Source: UBA4416 sp044238845 (GTDB lineage Bacteria > Bacteroidota > Bacteroidia > B-17B0 > Aurantibacillaceae). From it: 64,000 nucleotides of DNA. The notes beneath the pieces are model-generated. The model was given only the letters and a program-made list of their open reading frames with translations. It ran no database searches and had not been told where the DNA came from. The stretch spans positions 5,414-69,413 of the forward strand of contig JBIICN010000018.1 of assembly GCA_044238845.1 (NCBI GenBank), in the 5' to 3' direction. Position numbers and translations under genes: made by a program. Shown piece after piece: positions 16,246 to 23,626 of this stretch (position 1 is the stretch's first letter; every line of letters begins with the position of its first letter).

Positions 16246-17019
16246 ATGGATCATCACAGAGGAAGAAATAATAGAAATAGTGAAGAGAATTTAGAGAATT
16301 TAATTTTTGGTACACGTGCTGTTATTGAAGCAATTAATGCCGGTAAGGAAATTGATAAAATTATTATTCAAAAAGGTTTATCAAACCAATTGTATAGCGA
16401 GTTACGCAAGGCTATTAAAGATCTAGATATTCCTATTCAAATTGTACCACCAGAAAAAATTAATCGCATCACCTCTAAAAACCATCAAGGAGTTTTAGCG
16501 TTTGTATCACAAATAACCTATTACGAAGTAGAGGATTTATTGACAGATGTTTTTGAAAAAGGAAGAGTTCCATTAGTGTTAATTTTAGATAGAGTAACCG
16601 ACGTTCGTAATTTTGGAGCTATTGCTCGTAGTGCTGATTGCGCAGGAGTTGATTTTATTATCATTCCTAGCAGAGGTGCGGCTCAAATAAATGCAGATGC
16701 GGTGAAGACAAGCGCGGGTGCATTAAACAGAATGAAGGTTTGTCGAGTAGATAATTTAAAAAATAGCATCGAGTATTTAAAAGAATCGGGATTACAAATT
16801 ATTGCTTGTCACGAAAAAACAACGAGTTATCACTTTAATGCTGATTTAGCAAAACCTTCAGCAATCATTATGGGTTCTGAAGAGAATGGCATCTCTAACG
16901 AATATTTGAAACGTAGCGATATGCAAGTTAAAATTCCGATGGTGGGAAATATTGCTTCTTTAAATGTGTCCGTAGCAACAGGTGTTATTTTATTTGAAGC
17001 AGTTAAGCAGAGATTATAA
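16246..17019 (+). CDS. rlmB: 23S rRNA 2'-O-ribose methyltransferase, TrmH/SpoU family
   Basis: A 257-residue SPOUT methyltransferase that most likely methylates G2251 of 23S rRNA. The N-terminal substrate-binding domain has the family start LIFGTRAVIEAI. The catalytic knot domain has motif 1 (LDRVTDVRNFGAIARSA), motif 2 (IIMGSEENGIS) and motif 3 (IPMVGNIASLNVSVATGV). The length is standard. RlmB is the best match, but the related TrmH or RlmB-like paralogues cannot be fully excluded. It is two bases after the DinB-like gene. Confidence 0.92.
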   Translation: MDHHRGRNNRNSEENLENLIFGTRAVIEAINAGKEIDKIIIQKGLSNQLYSELRKAIKDLDIPIQIVPPEKINRITSKNHQGVLAFVSQITYYEVEDLLTDVFEKGRVPLVLILDRVTDVRNFGAIARSADCAGVDFIIIPSRGAAQINADAVKTSAGALNRMKVCRVDNLKNSIEYLKESGLQIIACHEKTTSYHFNADLAKPSAIIMGSEENGISNEYLKRSDMQVKIPMVGNIASLNVSVATGVILFEAVKQRL

Positions 17020-17029
17020 TTTTTATTTA

Positions 17030-17057
17030 TCCCCCTCTGGAGGGGGCAGGGGGAGGA
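17030..17057. repeat. G/C-rich hairpin repeat R1, upstream of arfB
   Basis: CCCCCTC-TG-GAGGGGG hairpin followed by a second purine arm GGGGGAGGA. It fills the gap between rlmB and arfB and places GGAGG three bases before the TTG start of arfB. The same sequence, inverted, recurs at 27738-27766 (R5). Confidence 0.85.
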
Positions 17058-17059
17058 CT

Positions 17060-17476
17060 TTGAAAACAACAGAAGACATAAAAGAACGTAAGCTTATTAA
17101 AGAGTGTGTCTTTAAAACAGCTCGTTCTGGAGGTGCAGGTGGACAAAACGTAAACAAGGTTGAAACAAAAGTGGAGTTGTGGTTTAATATTGCTGAGTCA
17201 GATTTATTAACGGACGAAGAGAAAAAAATATTACTTCGAAAATTACATAAGAAACTAGAAAAAGAAACAACCATTCATTTACAAGAGCAAACAGATAGAA
17301 CACAATTAAAAAATAAAGAATTACTCAAAGAGAAATTTTATAAATTAATTCTTTCAGGATTTAAAACAATAAAACCACGAAAGCCAACTAAAATTAGTAA
17401 AGCGGTAAAAGCCAAGAGATTGGATAATAAAAAAGCAAAGAGTGAAACCAAACAATTAAGAAAAAAGATAATTTAG
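17060..17476 (+). CDS. arfB: Alternative ribosome-rescue peptidyl-tRNA hydrolase
   Basis: A 138-residue release-factor-like protein. The catalytic GGQ motif lies in ARSGGAGGQNVNKVET, and the C-terminus is a long lysine-rich tail (KPRKPTKISKAVKAKRL...) that in ArfB/YaeJ enters the mRNA channel of stalled ribosomes. It frees ribosomes stuck at mRNA ends. The start is taken as the TTG at 17060, directly after repeat R1; no in-frame ATG is available between rlmB and the GGQ domain, and longer frames begin inside rlmB. Confidence 0.9.
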   Translation: MKTTEDIKERKLIKECVFKTARSGGAGGQNVNKVETKVELWFNIAESDLLTDEEKKILLRKLHKKLEKETTIHLQEQTDRTQLKNKELLKEKFYKLILSGFKTIKPRKPTKISKAVKAKRLDNKKAKSETKQLRKKII

Positions 17477-17505
17477 AAAATAGGTTATTAATTATTGAGA
17501 ACAAC

Positions 17506-17540
17506 AACTTATAACTTATAACTCAAAACTTATAACTGAT
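17506..17540 (+). repeat. Heptamer direct repeat before the response-regulator gene
   Basis: Five seven-base units in perfect phase: AACTTAT, AACTTAT, AACTCAA, AACTTAT, AACTGAT. The run ends six bases before the ATG at 17547. No other obvious promoter is in this gap, so the repeats lie in the leader or promoter. Confidence 0.8.
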
Positions 17541-17546
17541 AACAGT

Positions 17547-18698
17547 ATGCCAAAGATTTTAATTATTGACGACGAAAAAGCGATTCGTAGAACGATTAAA
17601 GAAATTTTAGAGTTCGAAAAATACAATGTTGACGAAGCAGAAGATGGTCAGCAGGGTTTGGATATGGCTTTGAAAGGAAATTACGATGTGATTTTAAGTG
17701 ATATTAAAATGCCTAAGTTAGATGGTACGGAGTTGTTGAATAAATTAATGGCTCATGGCACCGAATCCTCATTAATTATGATGAGTGGGCATGGAAATAT
17801 TGAAACTGCAGTTGATGCTGTTAAAAAAGGTGCTTTTGATTATTTGGCAAAACCAATTGATTTAAATCGTTTGTTGGTAACCATCCGTAACGCCATGGAT
17901 AAATCAACTTTAGTTATTGAGACTAAAATTCTAAAAAAGAAAATTGGAAAGTCTTATGAAATGATAGGTGATTCAAAAGCCTTGAATAACATCAGAGACA
18001 TGATTGAAAAAGTAGCGCCAACCGATGCTCGTGTTTTAATTACAGGAAGTAATGGTAGTGGTAAAGAATTAGTAGCTCGTGAAATCCACAATAAAAGTAG
18101 CCGTGCTAATTCGCCTTTAATTGAAGTAAACTGTGCCGCTATACCAAGCGAGTTAATTGAGAGTGAATTGTTTGGACATGAAAAGGGAGCGTTTACAAGC
18201 GCCGTGGCAACTCGTAAAGGTAAATTTGAATTAGCAGAAGGCGGCACTATTTTCTTAGATGAAATTGGCGATATGAGTTTATCGGCACAAGCAAAAGTGT
18301 TAAGAGCGTTACAAGAAAATAAAATCACTAGAGTAGGTGGCGATAAAGAAATTAAAGTAGATGTAAGAATTATTGCAGCTACCAACAAAGATTTAAAAAA
18401 GGAAATTGAAAAAGGAGAATTTAGAGAAGATTTATTTCATCGTTTAAGTGTCATTCCAATTCAAGTGCCATCATTAAATGATCGTAAAGAAGATATTCCT
18501 GCATTAGCGGAACACTTTATTAATTTGATTTGTGCAGATTACGGTATGCCTATGAAAACAATTACTAAGGATGCTTTAAAAGCATTTCAACAAAAAAATT
18601 GGACAGGAAATATCCGTGAATTTAGAAACGTGATTGAACGTTTAATTATTTTATGTGGTAAAGAAATTACAGATAAGGACGTGAAACAATTTGCTTAA
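17547..18698 (+). CDS. Sigma-54-type response regulator lacking a DNA-binding domain
   Basis: A 383-residue two-domain protein. Residues 1-120 are a receiver domain with the acidic pair D8-D9 and phospho-acceptor D52 (ILSDIKMPKLDG). Residues about 138-370 are an AAA+ sigma-54 activator domain with Walker A GSNGSGKE (167-174) and Walker B GTIFLDEIGD (acidic pair at 238-239). The sigma-54 contact loop reads GAFTSA instead of GAFTGA. The protein ends just after the AAA+ lid (KEITDKDVKQFA) with no Fis-type helix-turn-helix, unlike the roughly 450-residue NtrC proteins. No sensor kinase is adjacent. Its mode of action is therefore unclear. Confidence 0.9.
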   Translation: MPKILIIDDEKAIRRTIKEILEFEKYNVDEAEDGQQGLDMALKGNYDVILSDIKMPKLDGTELLNKLMAHGTESSLIMMSGHGNIETAVDAVKKGAFDYLAKPIDLNRLLVTIRNAMDKSTLVIETKILKKKIGKSYEMIGDSKALNNIRDMIEKVAPTDARVLITGSNGSGKELVAREIHNKSSRANSPLIEVNCAAIPSELIESELFGHEKGAFTSAVATRKGKFELAEGGTIFLDEIGDMSLSAQAKVLRALQENKITRVGGDKEIKVDVRIIAATNKDLKKEIEKGEFREDLFHRLSVIPIQVPSLNDRKEDIPALAEHFINLICADYGMPMKTITKDALKAFQQKNWTGNIREFRNVIERLIILCGKEITDKDVKQFA

Positions 18699-18725
18699 TT
18701 AAATATCGATTGAAATTAAACCCAA

Positions 18726-18763
18726 TTCCTCCTTTGAAGGAGGTGTCCGTAGGACGGAGGATG
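18726..18763. repeat. G/C-rich hairpin repeat R2
   Basis: TCCTCC-TTTGA-AGGAGG hairpin, then the small hairpin GTCC-GTA-GGAC, then another GGAGGA arm. It lies between the response-regulator stop and the lipoprotein gene. Without a T-run it is unlikely to be a terminator. Confidence 0.8.
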
Positions 18764-18801
18764 TAAACATAATAAAAACGCTACGACTGAGTATTTTAAA
18801 C

Positions 18802-19311
18802 ATGAATTTGTATTTAAAAATAGTTCTTATTTTTATTTTAATTGCTGGTTTATATGGCTGCAATTCAAGTAAGCAAGAAGAAGCAACTACTATTTCTTCG
18901 AAAGTAAATTTGTTAGATACGGCAACGTGGTTCATTGGAACTTGGCAAAATCAAACATCAGAAGGTTTATTTACTGAACAATGGAGTCAAAAAAATGATT
19001 CAGTTTATTCGGCTATAAGTACAGTAGTTGTTAATCATAATGATACAGTATTTTTTGAGTCCATTTTATTGGAGCAAAAAAACAACGAATTGTTTTATAC
19101 AGTTTCTGTAAAAGATCAAAATAAAGAATTACCTGTTTCTTTTAAATTAGTAAATGCAACAGCTAATCAATTAGTATTTGAAAATCCAACACATGATTTT
19201 CCAACCCGGATTACCTATTCAAAAATTTCGGAAGATTCTATTGTTGCTTCTATTTCTGGCTTAATTGACGGAAAAGAAAAAACAGAGCAATTCCCAATGA
19301 AAAAAATATAA
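18802..19311 (+). CDS. DUF6265-type lipoprotein
   Basis: A 169-residue putative lipoprotein. The signal segment ends in a lipobox-like LYGC (Cys 20). The mature part carries the family features WFIGTWQNQTSEGLFTEQW near the start and FENPTHDFPTRITY near the end, typical of DUF6265 lipocalin-like sandwich proteins. Function is unknown. It is followed after four bases by murQ, suggesting cotranscription, perhaps a loose link to cell-wall recycling. Confidence 0.82.
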   Translation: MNLYLKIVLIFILIAGLYGCNSSKQEEATTISSKVNLLDTATWFIGTWQNQTSEGLFTEQWSQKNDSVYSAISTVVVNHNDTVFFESILLEQKNNELFYTVSVKDQNKELPVSFKLVNATANQLVFENPTHDFPTRITYSKISEDSIVASISGLIDGKEKTEQFPMKKI

Positions 19312-19315
19312 TAAG

Positions 19316-20125
19316 ATGCAAAAAACAACCGAAGCAGATTCATACTACAATAACCTTGAAACGATGAGTGTTCAAGAATTATTATTGAATATGAATAAAG
19401 AAGATAAAACTGTTCCATTAGCTGTAGAAAAAGCAATTCCTCAAATTGAAAAATTAGTGGACGTGATTGTTTCTAAAATGCAACAAGGCGGGCGCTTATT
19501 TTATATGGGGGCAGGTACAAGCGGCCGATTAGGAATATTAGATGCAAGTGAATGTCCACCAACCTATGGTATTGAACATGGTAGAGTAGTGGGTTTAATT
19601 GCTGGCGGTGATACTGCTATTCGTAAAGCTGTTGAGTTTGCAGAAGATGATGTAAACCAAGGTTGGACAGATTTACAAGAACATCAAATTAACCATAACG
19701 ATGTGGTAGTTGGTATAGCAGCATCAGGAACAACACCTTATGTGATTGGAGCATTAGAAACTTGTAATAAAAATAATATCGAAACAGGATGTATTGTTTG
19801 CAATAGCGGTTCACCAGTGGCTACTGTTTCTAAATTTCCAGTTGAAGTAGTAGTTGGCCCAGAGTTTGTAACTGGTTCAACCAGAATGAAATCGGGTACA
19901 GCGCAGAAGTTAGTGTTGAATATGATTTCAACTTCGGTGATGATTAAATTGGGAAGAGTAAAAGGAAATAAAATGGTGGATATGCAATTGAGTAATCATA
20001 AATTAGTAGATAGAGGAACTCGCATGGTGATGAAGAACACTGGTTTAGAAGATTATGAAGTTGCTAAAGAATTGTTATTAAAACATGGTAGTGTAAGAAA
20101 GGCAACTGAGAGTTTAAATAAGTAA
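19316..20125 (+). CDS. murQ: N-acetylmuramic acid 6-phosphate etherase
   Basis: A 269-residue SIS-domain lyase that cleaves the lactyl ether of MurNAc-6-phosphate to give GlcNAc-6-phosphate in peptidoglycan recycling. The sugar-phosphate-binding region shows YMGAGTSGRLGILDASE with downstream CPPTYG, and the second part has IAASGTTPYV and TGSTRMKSGTAQK, all conserved in MurQ. A C-terminal helix with VRKATESLNK ends the protein. It is slightly shorter than the usual 300 residues but complete in its motifs. Confidence 0.95.
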   Translation: MQKTTEADSYYNNLETMSVQELLLNMNKEDKTVPLAVEKAIPQIEKLVDVIVSKMQQGGRLFYMGAGTSGRLGILDASECPPTYGIEHGRVVGLIAGGDTAIRKAVEFAEDDVNQGWTDLQEHQINHNDVVVGIAASGTTPYVIGALETCNKNNIETGCIVCNSGSPVATVSKFPVEVVVGPEFVTGSTRMKSGTAQKLVLNMISTSVMIKLGRVKGNKMVDMQLSNHKLVDRGTRMVMKNTGLEDYEVAKELLLKHGSVRKATESLNK

Positions 20126-20149
20126 AATATTAATTGAATATTAAACCAA

Positions 20150-20209
20150 TTCCTCTCCCGATAGCTATCGGGATGAAGGAGGTGTCCGCCAGCTGGCGGA
20201 CGGAGGATG
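20150..20209. repeat. G/C-rich hairpin repeat R3 with nested palindromes
   Basis: Same outer plan as R2 (TTCCTC...GAAGGAGGTG...GGAGGATG), but the first loop holds the perfect palindrome CCCGATAGCTATCGGG (20157-20172) and the second loop the perfect palindrome GTCCGCCAGCTGGCGGAC (20184-20201). It lies between murQ and the VF530 gene. Confidence 0.85.
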
Positions 20210-20233
20210 TAATTAGAACATAAACAGAATAAA

Positions 20234-20452
20234 ATGCCTGAACAAAAAAATAATCCACTACACGGTAAAACACTACAAATGATTTTGGAGCATTTGGTGC
20301 AGCATTACCGTTGGGATGGATTAGCTTACCATATTGATATTAATTGTTTTAAGTCAAATCCAAGTATTAAATCAAGTTTAACGTTTTTACGTAAAACACC
20401 TTGGGCACGCAAAAAAGTAGAAGATTTGTACGTAGATTTAATAAATTCTTAA
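20234..20452 (+). CDS. VF530-family (DUF2132) protein
   Basis: A 72-residue protein matching the small VF530 family: NPLHGKTLQMILEHLVQHYRW at the N-terminus, then FKSNPSIKSSLTFLRKTPWARKKVEDLY. The fold is a small all-helical one, and a DNA-binding role has been suggested for the family, but the biological role is unknown. It follows repeat R3 by 25 bases and precedes an independent promoter. Confidence 0.88.
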   Translation: MPEQKNNPLHGKTLQMILEHLVQHYRWDGLAYHIDINCFKSNPSIKSSLTFLRKTPWARKKVEDLYVDLINS

Positions 20453-20476
20453 TCAAACATTTCTCATTAAAAGTTT

Positions 20477-20484
20477 TATCTTTG
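20477..20484 (+). promoter_or_regulatory. -7 promoter box (TATCTTTG)
   Basis: Exact TAnnTTTG match 57 bases before the DUF2911 gene start at 20542, giving an A-rich leader of about 50 bases. Confidence 0.6.
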
Positions 20485-20541
20485 GAAACATTATTCCATT
20501 TTAATTGTATTATATAAACTAAACTTAAAACCAATAAAACT

Positions 20542-21396
20542 ATGTTATTGAACAAACTAAAAACGATTACAGGTGCAATTGCCATTGCAGCTATTACAAC
20601 AACTTCATTAAGTGCACAATTAAAAGTGCCTGCTCCAAGTCCATCACAAACATTAAAACAAGCTTTTGCTTTATCAGATATTACTGTTGAATATTCTCGT
20701 CCAAGTGCAAAAGGTCGTGTTGTTTATGGCGATGTGGTTTCTTTTGGAAAAGTATGGCGTACAGGTGCAAATGGTGCTACTAAAATTACTTTTGGTGAAG
20801 ATGTAAAAGTAGAAGGTAATGATATAAAAGCTGGTACGTATGCATTATATTCAGTTCCTAATAAAGATAGTTGGGAATTGATGTTATACAAAGATTTAAC
20901 TTTAGGTGGTAATGTTGGTGATTATAAAAAAGAAGATGAAGTATTACGTTTTACGGTTAAGCCAACAGCTTTAACTGAGAAAGTAGAAACGTTTGAAATT
21001 AATGTAGCAGATATTACTTCCACTTCAGCTAACATCGAATTATCTTGGGAAAAAACTCGCGTGGCTTTTAAAGTAACAGCTGATATTGATTCTAAGATTA
21101 TGAAAACAATTGAATCAACGGTTATGAAAGATAATCGTCCTTATTACCAAGCAGCATCTTATTATTATGATAATGATAAAGATTTGAAATTAGCGACTGA
21201 GTGGATTGACAAAGCAATTGCAAATAACCCTAAAGCATATTGGGTTGTTTTATTAAAAGCTAAAATCCAATTTAAAGCAAAAGATTTAAAAGGAGCTGCG
21301 GTTACTGCTGAACAAGCAAAAGTTTTAGCAACGGCAGATCAAGATGATGCTTACGTTAAAATGGCTGATAAAATTATTGCAGATTGCAAAAAATAA
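20542..21396 (+). CDS. DUF2911 domain protein, exported
   Basis: A 284-residue exported protein. The signal peptide ends SLSAQ. The DUF2911 region (about residues 28-170) has the characteristic SPSQTLKQAFALSDITVEYSRP, GKVWRTGANGATKI and AGTYALYSVPNKDSWEL segments. The C-terminal part (about 185-284) looks like one or two helical TPR-like hairpins (KLATEWIDKAIANNPKAYWV...). Function is unknown; such proteins are common and well expressed in Bacteroidota. A terminator follows. Confidence 0.88.
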   Translation: MLLNKLKTITGAIAIAAITTTSLSAQLKVPAPSPSQTLKQAFALSDITVEYSRPSAKGRVVYGDVVSFGKVWRTGANGATKITFGEDVKVEGNDIKAGTYALYSVPNKDSWELMLYKDLTLGGNVGDYKKEDEVLRFTVKPTALTEKVETFEINVADITSTSANIELSWEKTRVAFKVTADIDSKIMKTIESTVMKDNRPYYQAASYYYDNDKDLKLATEWIDKAIANNPKAYWVVLLKAKIQFKAKDLKGAAVTAEQAKVLATADQDDAYVKMADKIIADCKK

Positions 21397-21418
21397 TTTA
21401 GAGTTTTTATAATTCAAA

Positions 21419-21449
21419 AGTCCTATCGGTAACGGTAGGACTTTTTTTG
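21419..21449 (+). terminator. Rho-independent terminator after the DUF2911 gene
   Basis: Ten-base stem AGTCCTATCG / CGGTAGGACT (one G-T pair) with a GTAA-type loop and a long T-run, 22 bases after the stop codon. Confidence 0.88.
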
Positions 21450-21468
21450 TTTTACGATATGATTATTT

Positions 21469-21723
21469 GGGCGTGCCCCGCAACGTACTTCGAGTTCCTC
21501 AGTAACCAAGGCAGCGGGTCGTGCTTTTCGCTGCAATCTTTTTTGAGAAAATTCAAAAAAGGATTTACGCTACAATCACTCACGCAATTCAGTCAAAAAT
21601 CGAAGTGTAAATTTCAATTTGAAATTAAGCTCGCGTGAAGGATTGAAGTGGAAATCCTTTTATGTAACGCAGTGGAATAAAAGATTGAAACGGAAAGCCT
21701 GACCGCTTTTAGCGGGCACGACC
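21469..21723. repeat. 255-base nested inverted-repeat element
   Basis: No gene is supported in this stretch. The outer ends are imperfectly complementary (GGGCGTGCCCCGC against GCGGGCACGACC). Inside, TGCTTTTCGCTGCAATCTTTT faces AAAAGATTGAAACGGAAAG, and further in AAAGGATTTACGCTACAATC faces GATTGAAGTGGAAATCCTTT, with CTCACGC facing GCGTGA. The whole can fold as one long interrupted hairpin. Similar sequences are, to my recollection, common between genes in Bacteroidota, but I cannot name the family. It lies between the DUF2911 terminator and the 3' end of the symporter gene. Confidence 0.75.
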
Positions 21724-21726
21724 AAA

Positions 21727-23424
21727 TTATTCTGCTACTTGTCTTTTATTTAAAACTAACTGAATAACAAAAGCAAATCCCATCACCAGTAAACAACCAA
21801 TCACATTAAGCCACAAGAAAGCAGTTAAATCAGTTATCCAAGCGTATACAATAAAAGCTTCGGCTATTAAGGCGGCGTAAAAAACAGCTGTTCCGCTAAT
21901 GTGTTTCATATAAAAGGCAACTAAGAAAATTCCCAAAATAGTGCCGTAAAATAAAGAACCTAAAATGTTTACGGCTTCAATTAAATTACCAACTCGGCTG
22001 GCATAAAAGGCAACCATAATACAAAACAAACCCCAAATAACGGTTGTCCAACGGGATGCCGATAAATAAGATTTATCACTTTCTTCTTTTTTAAATAAGC
22101 GTTTATAAAAATCAATAATGGTTGTTGATGCCAATGAATTTAAGCCACTAGCCATGGAACCCATCGATGCTAAAAAGATAATGGCAATTAATAATCCAAC
22201 CACACCAATGGGCAATTGTGTAGTAATGAAATTTAAAAAAATGTAATTCGTATCATTCACGTCCGCTTTCGGATTATTTTTTTGCATCAAAGCGGTTGCT
22301 TCTTTTCTGATGGCATTACTTTTTTTATCGGCAGCTTGCACGTTTGTTCTTGCTGTATTAATGGCTTGCTCATCTTCACTGTGAATGGCTTCTACAAGCT
22401 TATTGACTTCGGTTTGTTTTTCGGTATGAGCAATTACGTAGGCTTTTTCTAATGCTTTAAAATCTTCTTTGTATACACTGTTTTGTATGCTACTTACTTC
22501 TACTTTATTAAAAAAGATAGGAGATTGATGAAATTGATAAAAGGTAAATACCATCACACCAATTAATAAAATAAAAAACTGCATTGGTATTTTCACTAAA
22601 CCATTCATTACTAAACCTAAACGACTTTGTGCAATTGATTTTCCTGTTAAATAGCGTCCCACTTGCGATTGATCTGTACCGAAATAAGAGAGTTGCAAAA
22701 AGAAACCTCCAATAATTCCTGACCAAATATTGTATTTATTATTCACATCAAATTTAGTATCGATAGCATTGAGTTTATCCATTTTACCTGCAATGTGTAA
22801 AGCGTCGCTAAAACTCACGTTGTCAGGTAATAAATGAACTACCATGTAAGCGGCTAAAAATAGTCCGGCAAAAATCACACTCATTTGAAATAATTGCGTG
22901 TAGGATACCGCTTTTGCTCCCCCGTAAACAGTATATGCAATTACAATTAATCCGTTTAACACGATGGTATAATTAACGTCAATATTTAAAATGGTTGACA
23001 AAATAATGGCTGGTGCATAAATAGTAATACCGGTTGAAAGCCCACGTTGCAATAAAAATAAAAAGGCAGTAAGTGTTCGTGTTTTATTATCAAAACGTTT
23101 TTCTAAAAATTCGTAAGCCGTAAATACATTGAGTTTATGGAAAATAGGAATAAACGTAATACACAAAACAACCATGGCCAATGGTAAACCAAAATAGAAT
23201 TGTACAAAGCGTAAACCGTCCGTATAACCTTGACCTGGAGCTGATAAAAAAGTAATAGCACTTGCCTGCGTTGCCATTACCGATAAACCAACATGATACC
23301 AAGGTAATTGTCTGTCGGCTAATAAGTAACCTTCAATGTTTTTTGTATGACGGCTTTTCCAAACGCCATAACCAACGATAGATAAAAGTGTCATACTTAA
23401 TATAATCCAATCAATAAAGCTCAT
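21727..23424 (-). CDS. Sodium:solute symporter (SSS family)
   Basis: A 565-residue transporter with about 13 membrane segments. The N-terminal region has YLLADRQLPWYHVGLSVMATQASAITFLSAPGQGYTDG, typical of the SSS family sodium-site helices, and FMGSMASGLNS-like residues (ASMGSMASGLNSLASTTIIDFY) follow later. A cytoplasmic-type charged insertion at about residues 305-395 is rich in K, E, Q and A and may be coiled. The solute is unknown. Its start codon overlaps the stop of the 41-residue gene (ATGA), so translation is coupled, and the secreted PIG-L enzyme lies just upstream, suggesting uptake of a product of that enzyme. Confidence 0.92.
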   Translation of the reverse strand: MSFIDWIILSMTLLSIVGYGVWKSRHTKNIEGYLLADRQLPWYHVGLSVMATQASAITFLSAPGQGYTDGLRFVQFYFGLPLAMVVLCITFIPIFHKLNVFTAYEFLEKRFDNKTRTLTAFLFLLQRGLSTGITIYAPAIILSTILNIDVNYTIVLNGLIVIAYTVYGGAKAVSYTQLFQMSVIFAGLFLAAYMVVHLLPDNVSFSDALHIAGKMDKLNAIDTKFDVNNKYNIWSGIIGGFFLQLSYFGTDQSQVGRYLTGKSIAQSRLGLVMNGLVKIPMQFFILLIGVMVFTFYQFHQSPIFFNKVEVSSIQNSVYKEDFKALEKAYVIAHTEKQTEVNKLVEAIHSEDEQAINTARTNVQAADKKSNAIRKEATALMQKNNPKADVNDTNYIFLNFITTQLPIGVVGLLIAIIFLASMGSMASGLNSLASTTIIDFYKRLFKKEESDKSYLSASRWTTVIWGLFCIMVAFYASRVGNLIEAVNILGSLFYGTILGIFLVAFYMKHISGTAVFYAALIAEAFIVYAWITDLTAFLWLNVIGCLLVMGFAFVIQLVLNKRQVAE

Positions 23425-23546
23425 TTATAATGTTGGGTAAAAAAGTAAAGCGAAACAATAACAGCTAATAATACGCCAATAACCAATGCGTAAACATTGC
23501 GCCATGATTTTAAGATTGGTGATTTTTCTTCTTCTAGTTTATTCAT
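23421..23546 (-). CDS. Small membrane protein (41 residues) coupled to the symporter
   Basis: A short gene. The predicted product begins MNKLEEEKSPILKSWRNVYA, then has one membrane helix (LVIGVLLAVIVSLYFF) and a short tail (TQHYK). The stop overlaps the symporter start in an ATGA arrangement, a strong sign of real translation. Small single-helix partners are known for other sodium/solute symporters; a subunit-like or regulatory role is inferred only. A gap of 80 bases separates it from the PIG-L gene. Confidence 0.75.
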   Translation of the reverse strand: MNKLEEEKSPILKSWRNVYALVIGVLLAVIVSLYFFTQHYK

Positions 23547-23626
23547 TGGTTAAATAGGAACACGGATAAAACGGATTTGGCTGATTAATTATTTCTATGT
23601 TTACTATGTGACTATGTGTTTAAATT

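Noticed and set aside
17030..17057. R-type hairpins as rho-independent terminators
   Set aside because: None of R1-R5 is followed by a T-run, and several lie inside probable operons directly before start codons.
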